A DNA stretch of 64,000 nt from Galerina marginata (lineage: Eukaryota; Basidiomycota; Agaricomycetes; Agaricales; Galerinaceae): the NCBI GenBank assembly GCA_023014335.1, contig JAECYW010000001.1, forward strand, positions 496,001 through 560,000, in the 5' to 3' direction. The notes below the pieces were generated by a model, which ran no database searches, was not told where the DNA came from, and worked only from the letters and a program-made list of their open reading frames with translations. Within the stretch, counting starts at the first letter, position 1, and each line of letters starts with the position of its first letter. Below are positions 1 through 10,687 of this stretch, in pieces. The position numbers and the translations under genes are program-made.

Positions 1-345
1 GCATAGCAGGCAGAAATGGTTTCTAACGCAATGGTTGGAAATTCTCCCACTGCTATAGTGACCCTGCATGGTTTCTGTATCTCAGCCATTACTGGGCCAA
101 TTTTGATGATCTTGGTATCAAAAAATTCGTAAAAATCAGGGCCTTCCTGGTCACGTGACCAGGCACAATTAGGCTTGTTAGAACCGCCTCATTTTTCTGC
201 TTTTTTTGAGTATAAGATCATCCTAATAGCTTCAGATTTGAGCGGACTATGCAATATTTACTTATTTAAGCTTTATTTATAGTCGGACTCACCTAGAAAG
301 TAAGAACTTGTTTTTGCCATGCGCAGCAATGGCCTCTGACCAAGT
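1..345 (+). mobile_element. Helentron (Helitron2-like) non-autonomous copy, 3' part
   Basis: The left part is cut by the window edge. Visible are the 5'-side hairpin GCATAGCAGGC at the very start and the complete 3' end: subterminal AAGAACTTGT, then the GCCAT...ATGGC hairpin, then ...CTCTGACCAAGT ending at 345. The same sequence is seen at 2526-2997. It interrupts the RNase H region of LINE-1, whose minus-strand sequence resumes at 346. There is no coding capacity. It belongs to the family whose ends carry ACAAGTTCTT. Confidence 0.8.
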
Positions 346-2525
346 GGAATGATAACCAGCGCAGCGGATCACCCGCCAGCCAGGTCTCGATGAGCTTGCA
401 CGCGCGCAGGGAGTGAGCCTGTGACGAATGCAGGGAAGGGTCAAGGGCCGGCTTCGCAGCTGCGATCGAGTCCGTGAAAATTGCGATGTGCTCGCAAGCG
501 CGCTGAGTTGCGAGCTCGAGGGCACGAACGACAGCCGATAGCTCCGCGTCGGGCGCGGTAGCACGGCCTACAAGCCACCTGAAGCGATTAACCTCGGCGC
601 CTTGTGAGTAAAGGACCCCTGCTGCAACAGCCTGAGTAGCCTTTTTGGAGGCGGGGTTAGTGAAAACACTAGCGTCCACCCCAATGCACAACCCCCACGT
701 ATCGGACATAAACAAATACGAAATGAAGTCGAGGTAGAGAATACAATCGCCCTCCTCCAAAGGAGAGAGGGAGTCGTCAAAGTGAATGTGTGACCAATAA
801 GTGTCGCACAATCGACGGCCTGGCTGAGCAAGGGGATGCGAAGGATCCAAGTGCTCGGTCAGCTCGGGGAGCCTCTTGACGATGTCCATGATAGGCCCCT
901 TCGTGGCGAGCCGTTGCCGGCGCGTCAGCGAATGAGCCGACAGGGGGTGAGGCTTAGCCTTGCCCAACATATGCCCGATCAGGAATGATCGAACGGGGTG
1001 AGTCGCCGAAAGAGTACCCGCGCGCAGAATCCCAAGCGCGGCCATTCGATCGAGGAGGATATGAATAGGGAGGAGGCCCGCAAGGGCTTCCACACCTGGG
1101 CCTGGGGACGTCGAAAACGCCCCTGTAATCCAGAGAGCAGCCTTACGCTGCATCTGGCTCAATAGCTTCACTGCGCCCTTACACTTAGCGCCGTCGAAGT
1201 ACCATAAGCGGAACCCATAAGTAGCTATGGGTACCACGCAGGAACGGTATAGAAGCCGCTTGGAGTGCGGTTCCAGACCTTTAGTAGACGAACCAAGCAT
1301 TCACATAGCCTGAACTGATGAGAATGCTTTGGTCGAGTAAAAGCAAACGTGCTCATGAAAGGTGAGCTTGCGATCAAAGAAGAAGCCCAAGTAACGCCAA
1401 AACGGCTTGGGTTTCAGAGGAGTGGCTCCGGTGTACGGGGCAAAGCCCAGATCGATCGGAGGGTTGTAATCTGAGAACGACCTGTCGAAGTGATAAATCT
1501 CCGACTTGTCATGCTCGAGGACGAGAGCAAACTTAGTAAAAAGAACGGGAGAAAGAGCAGAGCCCTGCCCAACCCCCACGTCTGCAGACCGAGGCGCAGA
1601 AGTGAAGGCGTTCCACGCATACTGCGTGTGACGCCCAACGAGATAGGAGGCGAAGAATTTCACCACATTCGGTGGAAAACCAAGCCGGGAAAGGACCGCC
1701 AATAAAACATCATGATTTATTGAAGGAAAGAATTGGGCCAGATCGAACGCCAAGAAGCTCGTTTTAAGTCCCTTAGCCCACCCCGCTCGCACAATGTGAG
1801 TGAGGTAGAGGCCAGCATCCTCAGTGGAGCGTTGCCGAACGCCCCCAACCTGATTTGGATGGAAAACATCATGTTTGATCGCGTCAAACTGAATGCGGTT
1901 CGAGATCATCTTCTCGATGAGCTTCCCCAAAGTATTCAAAAGCACAATTGGCCTGAATGACTTGGGGGTGGCGTAGGAGGGCTTGCCCGGTTTTGGAATG
2001 ATAACTGACTTGCTCTCCTTGAACGAGGAGGGCCAACAGGAATGCTCTAGGCAACCATTGGCGATCCGGAGGAAAGTCGCAGCGGAGCTTTTCGACTTGG
2101 AGACGAACCACTTCAGGTGATCCCAACCGATGTGGTCGGGGCCCAGTGCAGATCTGCTTGAACACATTGAGAGAGCCTCGGTGAGTTCAAACATGGAAAA
2201 AGGGAGCCAATCCCTCACTGGCATAGCAGGGATACGGTCAATATCAGACAGATTGTAAGCCCGGCCAGAGGCCGAGTTATACGTTCTATGGAGTGCATCC
2301 CAAAGGGAATTGAGAGAGATACACGGGGCCCCCTGGTAGGAGAGGGCCTCGCAGGCAGGTAACACGCGCTTCTGGACCCAGTTCATGAGATCCCAGGGGC
2401 GCTTGTTGGCATAGGCAATATCCGCGATGCGCTCATCGAAGAACTTGTGCTTGGTCTCTTTGCAGAGTTTACGGAATGACCGCCAATCGTCATCCTCGAG
2501 GGACGCACGATAGGTGGCCAGGGAT
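346..2525 (-). pseudogene. LINE-1 ORF2 fragment: reverse transcriptase and RNase H, inactivated
   Basis: Minus-strand continuation of ORF2 of a Tad1-like LINE. From 2525 downwards it encodes the RT domain (finger/palm region with AFDLAQFFPSINHDVL and GVGQGSALSPVL), then the connection and RNase H-like region (GVDASVF, IFTDSIA). Compared with LINE-2 (62482-62643) it lacks 54 in-frame codons at about 1539-1540, including the catalytic YVDD motif, so it cannot be an active reverse transcriptase. A stop (ATG TGA ATG) at about 1300 replaces a sense codon that LINE-2 keeps. The left end is cut by the Helentron ending at 345; the 3' end of the LINE is outside the window. Confidence 0.9.
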
Positions 2526-2997
2526 TACAAGTTCTTACGTAGTAAAAGAAATTGTTTTCCGGCCTGCATAGCAGGCAGAAATGGTTTCTAACGCAATGGT
2601 TGGAAATTCTCCCACTGCTATAGTGACCCTGCATGGTTTCTGTATCTCAGCCAGTACTGGGCCAATTTTGATGATTTTGGTATCAAAAAATTCGTAAAAA
2701 TCAGGGCCTTCCTGGTCACGTGACCACGTCGTTATAGGTTTGTTAGATCCGCCTCATTTTTCTGCTTTTTTTGAGTATAAGATCATCCCGATCGGTTCAG
2801 GTTTGAGCATACTACATATTATTTACATATTTAATATGTATTTATTTAATAATATCCCAATTGGTTCAGATTTGAGCGGACTACATATTATTTACTTATT
2901 TAACATGTATTTATGTAATAACATTTCTGGAGGTACTGCCTCACCCCCAAAGTAAGAACTTGTTTTTGCCATGCGCAGCAATGGCCTCTGACCAAGT
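2526..2997 (+). mobile_element. Helentron non-autonomous short copy (472 bp)
   Basis: Complete short member. The 5' end begins T-ACAAGTTCTTACGTAG, a hairpin-forming terminus, followed by a GCCTGCATAGCAGGC hairpin. The 3' end carries the inverted copy TAAGAACTTGT about 50 nt inside the terminus, then the GCCAT...ATGGC hairpin and ...CCAAGT. LINE-2 has an uninterrupted site (63627 region: GGGATTCAGTAC), so the insertion is exact: GGGAT / element / TCAGTAC, without a larger target duplication. The asymmetric arrangement of inverted repeats (terminal at 5', subterminal at 3') is the hallmark described for Helentrons/Helitron2. Confidence 0.85.
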
Positions 2998-3809
2998 TCA
3001 GTACATTCCGGAGTCCACCATTCGGTAGATCGGGACGTAATGGAGCGTCGGACCGCAAACTCCTCATAGGAGTCCGCGAACACCTTAGCGACAGCGCTAG
3101 CCGCCGCCTCGACGGAGTCCGGGGAAACAAGATCTAGGGCCGGAAGGCCCTCGATCTTCGAAATAATGGCAGCCTGATATCGCATCTGGACTTCCAGGGG
3201 GATCGCTCGTTTACCAGCATCAGATCTGGACAATCTGATCAGGACGAAAGAAGAGATCGGGACATGGTCCGATCTCATCTTCAGTTCCGGTTCCAGGCAT
3301 GTCGTGAGAGACACAGCCTGGTCCGGCGGAACAAACACAAGATCAATGACGGAGGGTCAAAGATCCGGGTTGTGTGAGATGAACGTCGGGCCCGGGTTGC
3401 TAGGAATAGCAAGCTCGAGGCCAACGGAAGCTGCTGTGTCCAGCAGAGAGATGGCTGTTGTCCCGTGGGAGCGACAGTCAGGATCCCACTCCCTCAAGTA
3501 GCAGTTGAAGTCTCCGCCCATGTAAACGAGCGGGGGGAGTGAATTGGCTTTCTCAGCAAGGAGCTTGATTGCCGTGTGTTGATCATCCGAGTATACACCC
3601 ATGATGTTGAAAGTAAATCTCCCCGCATACAAGGAGATAAGGACAATATCGCGGCTGTCGATAAGATCGCGGCGAAGGGAAGGCCGCAGCAACACAAGCC
3701 CTCTGCTCACAAAAGCGATACAGCGGGGTGCCACTCCGGCGGGCTGGTGGCAAAACATCGGAATCCAATCCGGATGATTCGCAGTCCCGATAACATCATC
3801 ACCTTTCTT
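2998..3809 (-). pseudogene. LINE-1 ORF2 fragment: AP-like endonuclease, C-terminal part and linker
   Basis: Minus-strand ORF2 between two Helentrons. It encodes the second half of an APE-type endonuclease: GGDFNCYLREWD (the GDFN motif) and MRSDHVPISS (the SDH motif), followed by the linker to the RT. At about 3357-3359 the frame has TGA where LINE-2 has CGA (…SHNPDL-stop versus …SHNPDLR), a C-to-T change that cuts the protein. At 3809 the frame continues exactly into 5083-5106 when the Helentron is removed (…TSS-KKGDDV…). Confidence 0.88.
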
Positions 3810-5082
3810 TACAAGTTCTTACGTAGTAAAAGAACTTGTTTTCCGGCCTGCATAGCAGGCAGAAAACATTCCTAACGCCAAGGACGGAAATACTCCCACT
3901 CATATAGTGACCCTGCATGGTTTCTGTATCTCAGCCATTACTGGGCCAAATTTTATGATTTTGGTATCAAAAAAATCGTAAAAATCAGGGCTTTCATGTG
4001 GCATGTGTATCCAGGGACGATTAGGTCATGTGACTTGTTCACACAACCCAAAAAGCGCAAATTTGTGTGAATTTACAGTTAAAACAGATTTCAGTGAGCT
4101 AGATATGCTAAAATGTGTTGCCCAGACCAATCTAGAATGATGTACAAATATTTACATATGTTTTGCAATGATGTCATGGTGTCCAAATGAGGCAAACAGT
4201 CAGCTCAACTTGGTGAAAATCCGAAAATTGGTGTTAAACTGACTGGATAACCCATAAAAGGCACACCAAACATTGCAAAACATGACCAAATAACATGGAA
4301 ATAATGTTCTAGAAGCTTACATAATCAAACTCACAGCAGGACTTTATGCAATTGCCTTGGATTTGGTAATGCACCAACTTGGACCAAAATATTCTCAGGG
4401 ATATGTCATGTGATATGTGTGCACAGACCATCTCTTAGGTAAAAAAAACATTATCAGTATTTTTATTTTATTTAATGCCTTTAAAATCTCTCAATACAGC
4501 TTATTTACTGTGTTTTCAACAATATTCCGCATTTGGTAAGTCACATAGCGATGTGACAGTACATATGTGACACCATCTTTTAGCCCTGATTTTTCTGTTA
4601 ATTACACACTTTGTTTCAAGGCAATCGGATAAAAACTAAGCAACATATGAACTAATATTGTTACAAGTTCTTATTGTAGTCAATTAATTAATCTTGTTAC
4701 AAGTTCTTACGTAGTAAAAGAACTTGTTTTCCGGCCTGCATAGCAGGCAGAAAACATTCCTAACGCCAAGGACGGAAATACTCCCACTCATATAGTGACC
4801 CTGCATGGTTTCTGTATCTCAGCCATTACTGGGCCAAATTTTATGATTTTGGTATCAAAAAAATCGTAAAAATCAGGGCCTTCCTGGTCACGTGACCAGG
4901 CCGTTTTAGGCTTGTTAGAACCACCTCATTTTTCTGCTTTTTTTGAGTATAAGATCATCCTAATAGCTTCAGATTTGAGCGGACTATGCATTATTCACTT
5001 ATTTAACCTTTATTTATAGTTGGACTTACCTTGAAAGTAAGAACTTGTTTTTGCCATGCGCAGCAATGGCCTCTGACCAAGT
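3810..5082 (+). mobile_element. Compound non-autonomous Helentron with two 5' ends (1273 bp)
   Basis: Starts T-ACAAGTTCTTACG at 3810 and ends …GACCAAGT at 5082. A second complete 5' end (hairpin terminus plus about 200 bp of the same downstream sequence) lies inside at about 4700. So the layout is 5' end A, about 880 bp of AT-rich sequence, 5' end B, about 385 bp, 3' end. Two other copies in the window (10687-11943 and 13900-15166) have the same layout, so it moves as a unit. Removal restores the LINE-1 ORF2 frame. No protein is encoded. Confidence 0.85.
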
Positions 5083-5106
5083 AGAAGAGGTGCTGGGGGC
5101 TTGTCT
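5083..5106 (-). pseudogene. LINE-1 ORF2 sliver (RQAPSTSS) between two insertions
   Basis: Twenty-four bases of endonuclease-coding LINE-1 ORF2 survive between the compound Helentron and LINE-4. Its 15 bases at 5092-5106 are repeated at 5541-5555 and are the LINE-4 target duplication. The frame runs from 5556 upward into this piece and then to 3809. Confidence 0.8.
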
Positions 5107-5540
5107 GGGTGCCTTAACCTCCCACTCTGCTTTGTTAATGGCTGGTATGGGTTTCGGGTCGTCATGGCGCGGGTGGGCGAGGGTTTTCGGGTTGGGTTCG
5201 GGTCTGGAAGCGGACGTCGGGTTTGGAAGGTGGAGAGAGTGCAGCAGCTGCAGCTGCCAGGAGATGTTTGGGCTTCGGTCCTTACGTGGTATTGGCGTAG
5301 CGGTGGGGGCCGTCCCTCCCTCGCGGGACTGGGCGGTTAGGTGGTCCGTCCCCCCTAGCAAAGGCCTGGTGCACGAAGGACGCCGTTGGAAGGATTCGGA
5401 AGAAGTGGATGGGCTCGGGTTCAGTTCGGGGATTAGTAGTTTACTGCGCGCTTTCGACCGGGGATTTGTATTAGTTAGGCGACCGGACTGCTTTCGCACA
5501 CCGGTATATAAATTGTTGATTTAAAAAAAAAAAAAAAAAA
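5107..5540 (+). mobile_element. LINE-4: 5'-truncated LINE (3' UTR only) with poly-A
   Basis: Plus-strand insertion of a 3' UTR closely matching 60230-60638, ending in an A tract at about 5523-5540. It is flanked by the 15-bp direct repeat GCTGGGGGCTTGTCT (5092-5106 and 5541-5555), as expected from target-primed reverse transcription. No RT coding sequence is left. Open frames across it are chance readings of GC-rich UTR. It interrupts the endonuclease domain of LINE-1. Confidence 0.88.
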
Positions 5541-5693
5541 GCTGGGGGCTTGTCTTACAACGCGCCACGGCGGTTCTTGGACAAAGATCACGTCGTATAT
5601 TTCAACGAGCGTGGACAGGCATACATCGAGGGCTAGCGAATTTTTAGCTACGTTGTATGTAAGTACTCTAATCTCGTCGGGTGTCCTTGGCAT
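5541..5693 (-). pseudogene. LINE-1 ORF2 start: AP-like endonuclease N-terminus
   Basis: ORF2 starts with ATG at 5693-5691 and reads MPRTPDEIRVLTYNVAKN…, including LTYNVAKN and FVQEPPW, the N and E motifs of the APE-type endonuclease. The preceding ORF1 ends with TGA at 5695-5693, so stop and start overlap as TGATG; this suggests ORF2 is made by termination-reinitiation. The frame is broken at 5541 by the poly-A of LINE-4. Confidence 0.85.
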
Positions 5694-5938
5694 CAAGCTA
5701 GGGGCGACGGGTTAGAGGAGGCGGCCGGACGACGAACGACGGGGCGTTCACATACCTGCTTATAGAGAGCTTCGATCCCTGGGCGATCAAAGCGGAGGCC
5801 CCAGAACTTGCACTTGTTCAAGGTGGCGGAGTGCTCCTTCTTGCAGTTGGAGCAGTGGGGGCGGTGAGGGCACGGCTCACCCTCCGGCGTCGGGGGAATG
5901 GGCGGATTGCTCTTGGGCAAGCCCTTGCAGCAAGGTGC
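5693..5938 (-). pseudogene. LINE-1 ORF1 3' part: last zinc knuckle
   Basis: Minus-strand C-terminus of the LINE gag-like ORF1. From 5938 it reads APCCKGLPKSN…, then PCPHRPHCSNCKKEHSA, a C-x-H/C zinc-knuckle segment typical of Tad/I-clade ORF1, ending at the TGA 5695-5693. The first codon GCA (5938-5936) is the direct in-frame continuation of CAT at 58634-58632 (…EEQHRDH-APCCKG…) on the other side of the 52.7 kb insertion. Confidence 0.88.
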
Positions 5939-5987
5939 ACTTGTTTAGAGGCCATTGCTTCGCATGGCAAAAACGAGTTCTTTTTCT
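5939..5987 (-). other. 3' terminus of the giant Helentron
   Basis: Reading the minus strand toward 5939: subterminal AAAGAACTCGT, TTTTGCCATGCG…, hairpin GCCAT/ATGGC around GCGAAGCA, then CCTCTAAACAAGT. The subterminal inverted repeat pairs with the terminal ACGAGTTCTT of the 5' end. The RepHel stop codon lies about 160 bp upstream. Confidence 0.8.
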
Positions 5988-6142
5988 TTGCTGCTTCTTA
6001 TCTATAATAGTACACTTGTTACAAATATCCTTTTAACTGTTTGAATTAAACTACATTAGTTAGAAAAAAGCTAATTAGCAATTAAACTAAATTACTCTAC
6101 AAACTACCAGTATATTATCAGCTCTGTATAATTATTATCAAT

Positions 6143-9100
6143 TCATACTCCATATATAACAACCACTGCTTCTTTCTTTTTGCACTTAAATAATAAATCT
6201 CCTTCAAAATCATCTAACTGTCCTTGTTTTATACATTGAGCACCAGTAAGAATACCATCATGGTACCAGATTTCATTATTAACTATAAATCTTGATGTAA
6301 AATGATTGCTTCCACTATATATAATACCTTTCAATGATAATCTAGTTATACTCTTGTCTTGGTTTTCAATTTTAATATATTTACTTATAATCTTTTTAAC
6401 CTCCAAACTAAAACATATAAAACTTGGTGAAATAGTAAAATATCTTGTGATACAAACTTTTTTAGTACATAGTCCACAATATTTCTTTTGGTTTTGCCAG
6501 TGTTTAAAGTTTGACTGAGTAGATTTATGTGAAGAACATGTAATAAATATCAAAGATTGAGATTGAATTTGAGAACTTGCTTCATAATTACAATCACTGC
6601 ACTTTTCATAACTGATATCTTTCGGATTAGGTTTTTGGAACATTGATTGTAAAAGATCACGGATATCAGTTCCTGTATGCCCTATAGGGAATTTATCTGG
6701 TTGAGATGTTTTTAATTCATGTCTAACCAAATCTCTAACTGCAGATAATGTTTGAGATCCAGTTTGAACATTTTTATATCCCTTTACCAAAGTTTGTGTA
6801 AATTCTCCATATTGACTAAGCTCTTTGGTCCATTGTTTTTTGTTTTGAGACCATAAATTGAACAATATTGTAAATAATGAGTCATAAGAACAGCTATAAT
6901 TGACTGAATCCCATTTTAAGCCTTGAAGTTCAATATCATAAGTAATTTTGGGTTTTTTGATCTTAATTATTTTCTTAGCCTCTAATGGAACTATAGGTAT
7001 TTCAGTATCCTCTATTTTTCTCTTTAAATTGTTTACTTTAACTGGGATTGAACCTTTGGCAGGCTGAAAATGTTGTGCAACAAAAGTTTTAGCTTTTGAA
7101 ACCACAGGCTTCTTATTGATAATAGTCCATGGACTATCTTTAACAGCTGTTGTATTTTCCATTGGCTTTTCTTTAGACCATTGTAGTGCTTTATCTATAC
7201 AAGGTGGACAATAACCTGTGCCTTTGATTTGTTGATACTGTCTTATTATAATATTTCTAAGATTTCCAGTAATTGAAGTAGGAAGTTGATCAAGATATTT
7301 GAGTCTAGTAATCTCATCTAATAACTCAAGTTCTCTGAATTCTTGTCTTAGATAACCAGATATACCACATGTAATTTTATGATCATCAAAGCCTTGAAGA
7401 ATAATTGTGCCTTCTGCAGTTGAACCTCTAGATAATGCAGTGTAATAAGCCATATGACTGCGACAACTATTCAAATTTACAACATTGTATTCTCTTGTTT
7501 TTCCTTGTGAAGCATAATCAGTCATTGCAAAATTTGGAAGCACAGAAACTTGAGATCTATTAATTGAAATAGGGGATTTTAAACCTGAACAAAGAACACT
7601 CTTGCTAGAGCGAGTTAAAGGAACAACATTTTGAGGAAGACCTTTGAGTTGAATTGTCTTAGCTGGTGAATCAAGTTTGACAAATAAAACATCAAGAACC
7701 AAATGATTTTCAGCACCTTTTGAAGCTTGCCAGCCTACAACATGAGCTTCTTGACCACGTGTGATACATAATTCTGTAGCATCATTATTGCGGATCATAA
7801 CTGGCATTCCAAAACATAAAGACAATTTTCCAGGAACAGTTTCAGTCATTGAATATCTCATATTCCATAGAATATTTTGAAGTTTTGAAGGAAGAGATAC
7901 TTGTTTTTTTCTGATTGTTTTAGCTTGAGGATTTTTTCTCTTTAAAAGTCTAAGTGTTTCAGGTGGAACACTTTCACCAATAGTATCCACAGAATAAAAA
8001 TCAGTTAGAGTCTGACCAGTGTCTTTTGCAAATCTCTGACATCCCAGATCATTGATTTTATCCTTTTCAGAATTTAAACCTAGAATGATTGAGACATTGC
8101 GGAATAATGAACTAGCAATATTGGGCTGATCCTTTCTTTTTCCAGCTATTCTTGTTCTGAGAAACTGAATATCAGAAGCTGTACAGGCTGCGTAGCGCAT
8201 ATTTTCTAAAGCAGTGCGAAGTTTAGTATCTGCAGGAGATTGAAATCTTTGTCTCATGTTTTGTCGCAAAATCACAACTGTAGTTATCTGATGCCATAAA
8301 GCTTTGCCTATTGCAGTTTGCTGGCCAGGTTCTGTCATAGCAGCATTAATTGTAGTACCAACTCCTCCACTGTAAAGAGAAGCACCTTTAACAGGTGCTA
8401 ATTGAGCAAAATCTCCAGCAAAAATCATATTCATACCACCAAATGGATTATCAACAACATTTTTAAGTTTAGCGAGCTGAGCACTGATTTTATAAAGATC
8501 AAGACATGATAACATTGAAACTTCATCAAGAAAAATATATTCAACACCTTCAAGTCTAGTATAAACCTGAGCTAAATTGGTTTGTTCATTTTTTTTCATT
8601 GCCTCAGTTTGAATACCTAGAGCTGAATGATATGTAGATCCTTTGAGTAAAGCAGCTGCTGAAACAGTAGGAGCCAGAATCATGATGCGATGTTTTTCTT
8701 TTCTTAGTTCAAAAAAAGCAATTAAAGCTTTAATAACCTGAGATTTACCAGTTCCACCCATTCCACCTAGATACATTTTAAGAGGTTCAGTTTTATGAAG
8801 AGTTGCATGATTAGCCACAATGCGGAATGCACGCTCTTGTTCTGTATTCAAACTAAATTTACTAACAGTATCATCAATGAATTTCTGTTCATTCAATTTC
8901 TCAGCCTGGAAATCCTTATTAATATATGATATATCTGATACTACAACTTCATCATGAGACTCATGGTTATCAGTAGATTTATTAATACCTGATGGCAGAT
9001 CCTTCATTCTTTGAGCAATAACATCTTTTTTAGCAGCATCAACTATAGAATTCCATTCACTGCTATTGAAATTCTCAGTAGGTTTAAAAGTGCTATCAGG

Positions 9101-10686
9101 TTTTATAGTATTGTCTTTGGAGCTATCCAGCCAGCCTATATTTTGAACTACTTTTTCAATCTGAGCCATTTCTTCAGTTTTAGCTGCATCATTGATAAGA
9201 AGTTCAGACATGTCTTGTTCATTATCAAAAGATGCTAGTGGACCATCATCGGTATAGTCCAATGCTGTCTGATCTAGTTCATTAAGAGTTTGTTCACTAT
9301 CAATCCAAGATCCAAATATACTATTCTTTTGAGCTGCACCTTTTTTCAATTTAGCAGAGTAATCATCTCTGGCATCATTGCATTCATATCTTAAATTGAA
9401 ATTCTTCATCAACTGGTTTTGATGTTTAGCAAATTTGAAAGCATTAAAAGCTTCATCCCAGGTTTGATTTTCAAGCTTAAGATCTCTTCCAGTTCTCCAT
9501 GGTTTAAAAAGTGTTAACATTGTTGAACAATAATATTCTCTATCACCTTGATCACTTCTAGGAAGAATGCCACCTAAAAACACTGGAACTACTAAAGGAT
9601 CATTGGTTTTATAAACTACCTCATGTGTTCTATACAGAGGATGACCAGGTAAGAAGTTATACTTTATATTAAGACTTGTTTCAGCAGATTTATTGATAGT
9701 ACTATTTTGAATATTTAATTCATCATCTGACTGGCTGGATTTGCCACCACCAACTTGTGAAATAATATCTAGCTCATCATTTGAATCCAGTTCCTCATTT
9801 AATTCTTCTTCTTCAATATTATCAAGCTGTCCATTAAGTATATCTTGCAAGGAGTCAAATTTTTTCAAGTTCTTTTTTGAGCGCCTTGTAGTTTCTGATC
9901 TGCGAATCCATTCATATAAAGTGATATTTTTGTGTATGTTTGGGCAATAAATATAATCATCAACTTTAGAAAGACCAACATAGTCTCCAAGATTCTTATC
10001 AAGAACAACTTTTTCTGGACTTTCTTCTTTATCATTATCACCCCATGCATCTCTGACTTTGCGGACATAGAGTCTCCAGTAAAACTTTATAAATTTGTGC
10101 TGAGTATAATGATCTGGATTTCCTAATAGATATAAAGATGCCATTGGACTTCCTATTTCCATTTTAGATGTAAGTGAGTTGACCATTTTAGTCATTAAAG
10201 CTCTAGCAGTTTCTTGGCGACTACTGCTACCACCTAGTAACTCTGAATTTTTAGAGAATATTTGGCGCACTGTATCAAAAATTGAATAAGTTGTAAGACC
10301 TGGTTTAGTAACATAATCTGTAACATAAGCAACAACAGCTTTGACTGAAGTTCCAGACAAAAGACTTGTTACATCTGTATTTGCTCTAATAAGATAAGAC
10401 AGAGCTGGTGTAAATGTATTCATCCAACTTTCACCTTTTTTCAATTTTAGAGCACCTGTAAGAGGTTCAACCATAGTATTCTCAACAATATCTCTAGGAA
10501 ATCTTGCTTTACATTCACCTTTGCTATTTTTGCAGCCTTTTCTTACAGATCTACCATCTTTGGTTTCAATATCAGTTCTACAGTCATGTCTATTAGATCT
10601 TGCAAGTATATCATTGGTCTCTTCTTCAAATTTGACCCACCATTCATTTAATTCTTTGCATTTGGAACAATCTGTACAATTTTTTG
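6143..10686 (-). pseudogene. RepHel, C-terminal portion: tyrosine motif, Pif1-like helicase, USP-like domain
   Basis: About 1,515 codons of the rolling-circle transposase. Just after the N-side is AYVTDYVTKPGL, the two-tyrosine motif of Helitron Rep. The SF1B (Pif1/RecD2-like) helicase follows: GGMGGTGKSQ (Walker A), IFLDEVSML (Walker B), FAGDFAQLAPVKG, LRQNMRQ, and YASQGKT…YTALSRG. A C-terminal region of about 290 residues starts WDSVNYSCSYDSLFTILFN and later has YSGSNHFTSRFIV…WYHDG, resembling the Cys and His boxes of ubiquitin-specific proteases, with CxxC pairs between. The frame is open from 10686 to the TGA at 6145-6143. It is separated from its HUH half by the nested Helentron at 10687-11943, so it is broken in this copy. 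The start is internal; there is no native ATG here. Confidence 0.88.
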
Positions 10687-10687
10687 A
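10646..10687. repeat. 42-bp direct repeat flanking a nested Helentron, copy 1
   Basis: The RepHel sequence ATTTAATTCTTTGCATTTGG… (42 bp, encoding the KSKNCTDCSKCKELN region) occurs here and again at 11944-11985, on either side of the inserted Helentron. Helentrons normally make no such duplication. Removing the insertion plus one copy restores the frame. Confidence 0.85.

Noticed and set aside
5026..5499. 157-residue minus-strand frame
   Set aside because: Antisense of LINE-4 3' UTR fused to LINE-1 and Helentron sequence; no independent gene.
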